From NCBI GenBank assembly GCA_002455375.1, contig DKKR01000057.1, forward strand, positions 1-12,293: 12,293 nucleotides of DNA, given 5' to 3'. Position 1 is the first letter of the stretch, and every line of letters starts with the position of its first letter. Below are positions 7,398-12,293 of this stretch, piece by piece. The position numbers and the translations under genes are program-made. The notes beneath the pieces are model-generated. The model made no database searches and was not told where the DNA came from. It worked only from the letters and a program-made list of their open reading frames with translations. The stretch comes from Bacteroidetes bacterium UBA6661. GTDB lineage: Bacteria; Bacteroidota; Bacteroidia; AKYH767-A; OLB10.

Positions 7398-8366
7398 TCA
7401 GAGGTGAATTCTGAAAACTTTACCGTTATCAGAAATGGCAATAGCAATTGTGTCGTTCAAAAATTTAATACTATTTATTCTTGAATTATTCAGACTATAG
7501 CCCGAATCAAAGTTTTCACCCCCATCAGTACTTACGGCTGTAAATCCACTTAATCCACTTGCAATAATTTTTTCTTTTCGGGCATCAATGCATAAAAATT
7601 GCTCGTTTTTTCCAAAAGTATGATTCTTTTTGTCTTTTATACTAAATGTATTTCCACCATCACTTGTATGGTATAAAGCACCATTGTAGCTGCAGGCAAC
7701 GCCTTCTAATAAATTGCTGAAAGCAATGCCTGTATAAAAAGATCTGTCACAATCCAGCGATGCGAATTCAAAGTTTTGTTTGCTTAAAAGCATGATGCCA
7801 TATCCACCCGATAGAATGCCTGCTGCAGTAGGAGTGATGCATCGAAGTTCATGTTCAAAGCCGGAGACATTCCAGTGTTCACCACCATCAGCGGTTGAAT
7901 AAATAATGCCACGGTCGAAATTTTTTCCTCCTGCAAAAAATCCTGTGTCTTTGTTTAAAAAACAAACATTGCGCAGCGGAGAGCTGTATTGAAACGGAAT
8001 TCCTTCCCAGTCGAAATGCAATTGCCAGCTGATGCCACCATCTTTTGTTTGATAAACATGAGTAGAGTCTCCTCCGCAATATCCAAGTTGATTGTCTAAA
8101 AAATATATACTGTGTATGTTATATTCAAATTGGTCATTCAATATATGCCACGATTTGCCACCATCTGAGGAACGGAGTATTATGCCATTTCCCGTTTGTC
8201 CGCCACAGGCAAACACAACGCTGTCGTTTAAAATAAAAAGATTGTTAAGATTAAAATTTGCAGGTGTATTTATTTCCTCAAAGACTAAATCTAAATTTTC
8301 TTTTTTGCAGGAAAAAAATAAAGTAAGCAGCAGCGCTAATGTTACTGCATGACTTTTACTAATCAT
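7398..8366 (-). CDS. Beta-propeller lipoprotein with Asp-box (BNR) repeats
   Basis: 322 residues from an ATG at 8366. A farther ATG at 8405 adds 13 residues but spoils the signal peptide, and the chosen ATG overlaps the upstream stop by one base (TAATG), which supports coupling. Residues 1-20 form a lipoprotein signal ending LTLFFSC, with C20 as the lipid-anchored cysteine, followed by KKEN. The mature part carries five Asp-box motifs of the S/TxDGGxxW/F type: SSDGGKSW (66-73), TKDGGISW (107-114), STADGGEHW (157-165), TSDGGNTF (234-241) and STDGGENF (279-286). The spacing suits a six- or seven-bladed propeller like Ycf48/HCF136 or BNR proteins. None of the residues needed for sialidase activity stands out, so a binding or assembly role is more likely than an enzyme. 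It should face the periplasm or the outer surface. The function is unknown. Confidence 0.85.
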   Translation of the reverse strand: MISKSHAVTLALLLTLFFSCKKENLDLVFEEINTPANFNLNNLFILNDSVVFACGGQTGNGIILRSSDGGKSWHILNDQFEYNIHSIYFLDNQLGYCGGDSTHVYQTKDGGISWQLHFDWEGIPFQYSSPLRNVCFLNKDTGFFAGGKNFDRGIIYSTADGGEHWNVSGFEHELRCITPTAAGILSGGYGIMLLSKQNFEFASLDCDRSFYTGIAFSNLLEGVACSYNGALYHTSDGGNTFSIKDKKNHTFGKNEQFLCIDARKEKIIASGLSGFTAVSTDGGENFDSGYSLNNSRINSIKFLNDTIAIAISDNGKVFRIHL

Positions 8367-8989
8367 TAAAAAGAAAAGAGAAACATAAGGAAAATAGCAA
8401 GCCAACTGAAGTTTACAAAATGGCTGAACACCATTGCACTGTTTAACTTTAGTAATTGCCCCTGATCGCTGAAAAATAATAAAGAGTCAATTACATCATG
8501 CGACTGATGAAATGCATTGTAGGTGATAAAAATAAGATAGGCAACAGTGGCTAATGCATGAACCATGTGTAATGCAATGATGCCGAAAAAATAATGTGAG
8601 TTAAATGGCATATTGGTATAATACCCTGTTTTTTGCATGGCATGTAATCCGATAATCTGAGTCACAAGAAACAGCGAAGTGATGATTGTTGTTAAAATGG
8701 TTGCCCTTAATAATTTATCGAATGAATCTTTTCTGAAAGCACTAACTGCTTTGGAGATGGTGTAGCTTCCAAACAATAACAAGATTGTGCTTAGTGTAAA
8801 AACTTTAGGCAATGCAGGCGGCAGATTGCTGTTTTCGTTTTGTGTTATTAAAAACAAAAATGATAATGTTAGAAATAACACTGAACTTATCAGTATGCCG
8901 AAAAACAGAATTGTTCTGTAAGGATGTATTCTTTCAATCCTAGAAACTCTGATTGATCTTTCTTTGGAATCGGTTTTATTTGTTGACAT
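8366..8989 (-). CDS. Cytochrome c oxidase subunit III-like membrane protein
   Basis: 207 residues with five predicted membrane helices at about 25-49, 61-83, 94-114, 132-156 and 184-206, the layout of short (five-helix) heme-copper oxidase subunit III. Family-like stretches are FTLSTILLLFGSYTISKA (64-81), LRATILTTIITSLFLVTQII (94-113), FFGIIALHMVHALATVAYL (134-152) and FSHFVNFSWLAIFLMFL (188-204); the last matches the usual WHFVDxxW end. Subunit III sits in the inner membrane next to the catalytic subunit and stabilises it; it binds no heme or copper. No subunit I or II gene is in the window, so it is separated from them or belongs to another complex. A soluble charged N terminus (1-24) precedes helix 1. 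Its stop overlaps the start of the propeller lipoprotein gene. Confidence 0.82.
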   Translation of the reverse strand: MSTNKTDSKERSIRVSRIERIHPYRTILFFGILISSVLFLTLSFLFLITQNENSNLPPALPKVFTLSTILLLFGSYTISKAVSAFRKDSFDKLLRATILTTIITSLFLVTQIIGLHAMQKTGYYTNMPFNSHYFFGIIALHMVHALATVAYLIFITYNAFHQSHDVIDSLLFFSDQGQLLKLNSAMVFSHFVNFSWLAIFLMFLFSF

Positions 8990-8994
8990 AAAAG

Positions 8995-9000
8995 CACCTC
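8995..9000 (-). promoter_or_regulatory. Shine-Dalgarno-like site for the oxidase-subunit gene
   Basis: On the minus strand this reads GAGGTG, 5 nt before the ATG at 8989. A second purine block AGGAG lies a few bases farther upstream. This is notable because most starts in the window lack such a site, as is typical of Bacteroidota. Confidence 0.4.
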
Positions 9001-9012
9001 TTTAACTCCTTT

Positions 9013-9020
9013 CAAAAGTA
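9013..9020 (-). promoter_or_regulatory. Candidate -7 promoter element (TACTTTTG)
   Basis: On the minus strand this is TACTTTTG, an exact TAnnTTTG match in the 64-bp gap before the oxidase-subunit gene, 24 nt upstream of its ATG. The -33 TTTG at normal spacing is not clear. It would let the last two genes be transcribed separately from the run upstream. Confidence 0.35.
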
Positions 9021-9053
9021 CAACAATCAAACATTAAATAAAAAATTATTTTT

Positions 9054-9659
9054 TCAACGTCCCGGTTTAAAGGTCGGGAAAATCCTGCGCAGGTATTGAA
9101 TTTTTCCTTCACCGGCCTTTATTGGAAATATGCCTTGTTCAACAGAGCGGACATCTTCAATTGTAAAAAACGAGCTGCCATGATGTTCATTAACTATCTC
9201 TAATATGGTAGCAATATTTTTTCTTTTTGCTACAATGAGTAAAATCTTTACAGGCCCTTGCGAACCCATAGCATCTATCTCAGTTACTCCCAAATTTTGC
9301 GCACGTAAGGCTTGTAATAGCTTTTCACTTTGCCTGCTTGTAATAACTCTGATGATTTGTGTGCCTAAAGCCAATCTTTTTTCAATGCCGATTCCTACCA
9401 ATATTCCCATAGAGTAGCCACCGGCAAAGGCTATGTAGCACATAATGTTATGCAAGTTTTTAATTATTGAACTTACTGCCAGCAGCCAGATGAGTACCTC
9501 TACAAATCCAATTATGGGAATAATTTTTCTAACCCCTCTTGAAAGGAATATGTTGCGCAATGTTGCCAATGTTACATCACACATTCTGCAAAGGAAAATC
9601 AATACCGGAAGAACGACCCAACTGTAGAGGTCGGTTTGCATAAACGCTTCGCTAAACAT
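9054..9659 (-). CDS. UPF0316 / DUF2179 family membrane protein
   Basis: 201 residues. The N-terminal half has three predicted membrane helices at about 13-33, 45-66 and 73-92, with the conserved CRMCDVTLATLRNIFLSRG (24-42) and FAGGYSMGILVGIGIE (78-93) of the UPF0316 (DUF5698) family. The C-terminal half (about 105-175) is a soluble DUF2179 domain with QALRAQNLGVTEIDAMGSQG (116-135), the kind of small ligand-sensing domain also found on YitT-type membrane proteins. The biochemical function of the family is not known to me. The ATG at 9659 overlaps the end of the Sir2 gene by 8 bp. An internal ATG at residue 7 would avoid the overlap but is not needed. The inner membrane is the expected location. 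Confidence 0.88.
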   Translation of the reverse strand: MFSEAFMQTDLYSWVVLPVLIFLCRMCDVTLATLRNIFLSRGVRKIIPIIGFVEVLIWLLAVSSIIKNLHNIMCYIAFAGGYSMGILVGIGIEKRLALGTQIIRVITSRQSEKLLQALRAQNLGVTEIDAMGSQGPVKILLIVAKRKNIATILEIVNEHHGSSFFTIEDVRSVEQGIFPIKAGEGKIQYLRRIFPTFKPGR

Positions 9660-10341
9660 TTTTAATTAATTTGTTTACAAGTGCAGGCACACCCTCTCCT
9701 GCTGTATTTTGAATTACTGTAAGATTTTGGATATGATTCAACTCCCGGGCTTTGGGGTCAACAATATATTTTTCGCAGGTTTGTGATGTGTAGTCAATTA
9801 GGCCTGCTGCCGGATAAACTTCCAGCGATGTTCCTATCACTAAAAAAATATCTGCCTTCATGGTTTGAAATATGGCTTCATCCATTTTGGGTACCATCTC
9901 ACCAAACCAAACAATATGAGGTCGAAGTCTGTGCCCATGGGCGTTTGTGCTTTCGTAATCCATTTCCCATCCATTGGATTGGTAAATCATTGAGGGATCT
10001 TCTTCACTGCGCATTTTCAAAATTTCTCCGTGCAAATGAATGATATGTTTTGAGCCGGCACGCTCATGCAGGTCGTCCACATTTTGTGTTATCACCACAA
10101 CCTGATACTGTTTTTCCAACTCAACCAGAGCCAAATGTGCTTTGTTGGGCAGTGCTTCCATCACCTGTTTACGCCTCTGATTGTAAAAGTTTGTCACCAA
10201 CTTAGGGTTACGCTGCCATGCCTGCGGTGTAGCCACATCTTCAATGCGATGTTCTTCCCACAAGCCATTGCTATCACGAAAGGTTTTTATACCACTTTCT
10301 GCACTGATGCCTGCACCTGTTAATACTACAATTCGTTTCAT
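9652..10341 (-). CDS. cobB: Sir2-type NAD-dependent protein deacylase, zinc-less type
   Basis: Sirtuins remove acyl groups from lysines and consume NAD+. Over 229 residues: the NAD-binding motif GAGISAESGIKTFR (9-22), TQNVDDLHERAG (85-96) and the catalytic histidine H104 in HLHGE. The substrate pair Y53 and R56 in FYNQRR corresponds to Tyr/Arg of E. coli CobB and SIRT5, which favour succinyl and other acidic acyl groups. LRPHIVWFGE (139-148) and VIGTSLEVYPAAGL (168-181) complete the Rossmann part. The small domain (107-138) contains no cysteine at all, so the usual four-cysteine zinc site is missing. The only cysteine is C189. This short zinc-less form is, to my knowledge, not rare in Bacteroidota. 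The gene lies 53 bp after fmt and overlaps the next gene by 8 bp. Cytosolic. Confidence 0.93.
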   Translation of the reverse strand: MKRIVVLTGAGISAESGIKTFRDSNGLWEEHRIEDVATPQAWQRNPKLVTNFYNQRRKQVMEALPNKAHLALVELEKQYQVVVITQNVDDLHERAGSKHIIHLHGEILKMRSEEDPSMIYQSNGWEMDYESTNAHGHRLRPHIVWFGEMVPKMDEAIFQTMKADIFLVIGTSLEVYPAAGLIDYTSQTCEKYIVDPKARELNHIQNLTVIQNTAGEGVPALVNKLIKNV

Positions 10342-10394
10342 TTTCTGCCTTGCAAATTTGGTGTTTCAGTCACCACAAAAATTAAGAGTAGGAT

Positions 10395-11351
10395 TTATTT
10401 TTTAACAGCGTAATCGTTAATGGAAAAGCCTCTTAGAAAATCCTCCACAGACATTCTTTTTTTACCTTCAATCTGCAACTCTTTGATTGAAATTATACCA
10501 TCAGACGTGGCTATATTCAGAAAACTCTTGTTGTCGGAAATTATTTTCCCTGCCTCTGATAATTCTTTGCTTTCTAATAATAATGCTGAATAAATTTTTA
10601 AAGTCAGTGTTTTCCCATTTTTATCTTCAAGCATAGTAAATGCTCCGGGATAAGGCGACAGTCCGCGTATCTGATTAAATACGGTTGAAGTTTTATCAGA
10701 CCAATTTATTATACAATCGTTTTTGAAAATTTTTGGGGCATGTTTTAGCTCTGATGTTATGCTTTTTTGTGGCGTAGTGGAAAGATTTCCTTTTTCTATT
10801 TGCTGAACAGTTTTCAGAACTAAGGCTGCACCAATATGCATGAGTCTGTCATGAAGTTCGCCTGCGGTTTCTGTAGGTCCGATATCAACTTTATCGGAAA
10901 GAATTATGTCTCCTGTATCAATTTCATGTTTCAGAAAAAAAGTTGTTACGCCTGTTGTGGTTTCACCATTCATGATGGCACGGTTTATTGGTGCAGCACC
11001 TCTGTATTGTGGCAGTAAAGATGCATGTAGGTTTAATGTACCTAAGCGTGGCATGCTCCAGAGTTGTTCCGGCATCATTCTGAAAGCAACTACTATATGC
11101 AAATCGGCTTTTAAAGATGCAACCTCTGAAAGAAATGCTGCATCTTTTAATTTTTCAGGTTGAAGAATGTATAAGCCTTTTGACAGGGCATATTTTTTTA
11201 CGGCTGATTGTTGCATTTGCATGCCACGACCTGCAGGTTTATCAGGTGCAGTAATCACACCACAAATATTATATCCGTTTTCGACCAAAATTTTCAGTGA
11301 CTCAACGGCAAAATCTGGTGTTCCGGAAAAAAGTATTTTAAAGTCGTTCAT
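10395..11351 (-). CDS. fmt: Methionyl-tRNA formyltransferase
   Basis: Fmt transfers a formyl group from 10-formyl-tetrahydrofolate to the amino group of Met-tRNA for translation initiation. It is 318 residues from ATG at 11351, close to the usual length. A TTG start at 11384 would add 11 residues and overlap the upstream gene, and the added residues do not look like Fmt. The catalytic domain shows FSGTPDFAVESL (8-19), the tRNA-contact loop PDKPAGRGMQMQ (36-47), NLHASLLPQYRGAAPINRAI (107-126) with N107 and H109, and HEIDTGDI (142-149) with D145. These three residues correspond to N108, H110 and D146 of the E. coli enzyme. The C-terminal tRNA-binding domain has IRGLSPYPGAFT (228-239) and KRMSVEDFLRG (298-308). 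It starts 14 bp after the small lipoprotein stop. Cytosolic and essential or nearly so in most bacteria. Confidence 0.97.
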   Translation of the reverse strand: MNDFKILFSGTPDFAVESLKILVENGYNICGVITAPDKPAGRGMQMQQSAVKKYALSKGLYILQPEKLKDAAFLSEVASLKADLHIVVAFRMMPEQLWSMPRLGTLNLHASLLPQYRGAAPINRAIMNGETTTGVTTFFLKHEIDTGDIILSDKVDIGPTETAGELHDRLMHIGAALVLKTVQQIEKGNLSTTPQKSITSELKHAPKIFKNDCIINWSDKTSTVFNQIRGLSPYPGAFTMLEDKNGKTLTLKIYSALLLESKELSEAGKIISDNKSFLNIATSDGIISIKELQIEGKKRMSVEDFLRGFSINDYAVKK

Positions 11352-11365
11352 TAATGCTAAGATAA

Positions 11366-11662
11366 CTATTTTACTTCTCGGCAATATATGAGGGTTATGG
11401 TTTGCCCTGCCATACAGGTAGTCATGACCGAAGTTTTTTTATAGCTGATTTCAAGTTTTAAATTATTTTTTTGAAATGAAACATCAAGATTATCGGGTAT
11501 CAGTATTTTCTGATCAGCAGTTTTTAAAAGAAAACCACATCCATCCAAGTTTCTCATGTCAGTCACTGTTACTGTTTCAAGATTTTGATTTATTGTTTCC
11601 TGCTTTGCTGATTTGCAGGAAGCCAGCATGTAAATAAATAAAATCAGAAAAATGTGTTTCAT
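11366..11662 (-). CDS. Small cysteine-containing lipoprotein, function unknown
   Basis: 98 residues from ATG at 11662, whose ATGA overlaps the stop of the transporter gene by 4 bp. An ATG at 11671 would add three residues (MEK), and both give a working signal. The signal peptide ends YMLASC, with C16 as the lipid-attached cysteine. The mature part is a small, probably all-beta domain: VTVTDMRNLDGCGFLL (31-46), ILIPDNLD (53-60), LKLEISYKK (68-76) and TTCMAGQTITLIYC (81-94). It has three further cysteines, C42, C83 and C94, of which two could form a disulfide in the periplasm. Similar small lipoproteins with an LDGC motif occur in Bacteroidota, but I know of no function. Located in the same packed run as fmt. 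Confidence 0.75.
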   Translation of the reverse strand: MKHIFLILFIYMLASCKSAKQETINQNLETVTVTDMRNLDGCGFLLKTADQKILIPDNLDVSFQKNNLKLEISYKKTSVMTTCMAGQTITLIYCREVK

Positions 11663-12293
11663 TTTCTCCATTTATTGGTTCGTAAATATAGCCATGAACA
11701 TAATCCCATTATTATCCAATAAAGAATTTCTACATACCACACCACATGAAGCTGTGCCTTTAGCACTACAGCAGCAATAAATGCATAAGCAACATAAATG
11801 GCGATGTTTATTACTTCAATAATAAATGCTACATTAGTTTTGCCTGTACCACTGATGGCACTCAGCAGCACCATGCTAACACTGAAAAAAAACATGGCAC
11901 ACCAGGTGACGATATAAGAAGGTGTTGCATCGTACAGCAACATCATATCAGAAGAAATTATGCGCAACAATAGTTTAAAATCAAAAAGATTAATGAGTAA
12001 GATTAGGGTTGAAGATGCTAAACTCAGTACTATAATTTTTTTTATCAGCGGAATTACTTCAGCCTGTTTGTTTTGTCCGATAAGGTTACTCACCATACTG
12101 TTGGCAGCAGAAGCATAGCCCCAAATGGGTGTCATCAAAACCATGTAGGCGCTACGAACAACATTAGAAACGGCTAACTCATGCTGGCCAAGCCTTTCTA
12201 TAAATACAAAAAACAAAAACCAGGCACCCATAGAAAGCAGGTTCTGGAAAAACACAGGTATTGAAATGAAAATAATTTCATTTATGCGTGTCA
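11659..12293 (-). CDS. MATE family efflux transporter, C-terminal part (5' end beyond window)
   Basis: The frame stays open to the right edge, so only the last 210 residues are seen. A GTG at 12255 could be read as a start, but the codons before it (ending FISIP) continue the family pattern, so it is internal. IPVFFQNLLSMGAWFLFFVF, EHLG-like ERLGQHELAVSNVVRSAYM and ANSMVSNLIGQNK match the start of the second half of MATE (multidrug and toxic compound extrusion) transporters. They are followed by several hydrophobic helices and a basic C terminus, LRTNKWRK. MATE proteins are inner-membrane antiporters driven by Na+ or H+ that export cationic compounds; the substrate here is unknown. The stop TGA overlaps the lipoprotein ATG. 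Confidence 0.9.
   Translation of the reverse strand, partial: TRINEIIFISIPVFFQNLLSMGAWFLFFVFIERLGQHELAVSNVVRSAYMVLMTPIWGYASAANSMVSNLIGQNKQAEVIPLIKKIIVLSLASSTLILLINLFDFKLLLRIISSDMMLLYDATPSYIVTWCAMFFFSVSMVLLSAISGTGKTNVAFIIEVINIAIYVAYAFIAAVVLKAQLHVVWYVEILYWIIMGLCSWLYLRTNKWRK

Noticed and set aside
8367..8405. Earlier ATG for the propeller lipoprotein
   Set aside because: It lengthens the signal peptide beyond a normal lipoprotein signal and overlaps the upstream gene by 40 bp, while the ATG at 8366 gives a TAATG junction and a clean lipobox.
9061..9078. CCCG/CGGG inverted repeat at the end of the DUF2179 gene as a terminator
   Set aside because: It lies inside the coding frame, has a 4-bp stem and 10-nt loop, and the nearest T run comes well after it.
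10342..10394. Promoter for the Sir2 gene (TTTTTG and CAAATTTG)
   Set aside because: The -7 part has a mismatch at its first base and the spacer is only about 15 bp, so I could not tell it from chance in AT-rich sequence.
11352..11384. Longer fmt reading frame starting at TTG 11384
   Set aside because: The extra 11 residues overlap the lipoprotein gene and do not match Fmt; the ATG at 11351 puts the SGTPDF motif at its usual distance from the N terminus.
12253..12255. GTG as the start of the MATE gene
   Set aside because: The frame continues open to the window edge, and the codons upstream fit the transporter pattern, so this is an internal valine of a truncated gene.

Overview
The window looks like chromosome from an AT-rich member of the Bacteroidota. 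The evidence is the rsfS-ftsH-LUD gene order with birA divergent beside it, FtsH and Fmt sequences of the Bacteroidota type, lipoproteins with short 'FFSC' or 'LASC' lipoboxes, TAnnTTTG-like promoter elements, and few Shine-Dalgarno sequences. I cannot place it below phylum. I see no tRNA, rRNA, CRISPR array, insertion sequence or phage gene. Almost everything is on the minus strand; only birA is on the plus strand.

Region 1 (1-3042): the 3'-truncated start of a polysaccharide deacetylase gene (ends at the window edge), a 189-bp AT-rich spacer with a nested inverted repeat, and a 601-residue protein with no obvious name. Its sequence has the landmarks of a nitronate monooxygenase/FabK-type FMN TIM barrel, interrupted by a long helical insertion and extended at the C terminus. 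This is the least understood gene here. Another AT-rich spacer follows (2850-3042).

Region 2 (3043-7108): housekeeping. rsfS (ribosome silencing factor), ftsH (membrane AAA+ protease) and a LUD-domain gene run leftward, with ftsH and the LUD gene only 3 bp apart. birA (biotin-protein ligase) runs rightward from 26 bp beyond the rsfS start. The LUD protein has lost family signature motifs, and rsfS has no usable ATG.

Region 3 (7109-12293): a 289-bp non-coding gap between convergent genes, then a tightly packed leftward run, listed here in transcription order from the right edge: MATE transporter (5'-truncated), small cysteine-containing lipoprotein, fmt, Sir2 deacylase, DUF2179/UPF0316 membrane protein, cytochrome-oxidase-subunit-III-like protein, and a beta-propeller lipoprotein. 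Overlaps of 1, 4 and 8 bp link three of the gene pairs, which suggests one or two transcripts and translational coupling. A promoter-like element with a Shine-Dalgarno-like site lies in front of the oxidase-like gene, so it and the propeller lipoprotein may form their own unit.

No self-contained new defence or mobile system is evident. The candidates for undescribed biology are the 601-residue barrel-like protein, the coupled oxidase-subunit/propeller pair, the degenerate LUD protein beside FtsH, and the small cysteine lipoprotein.
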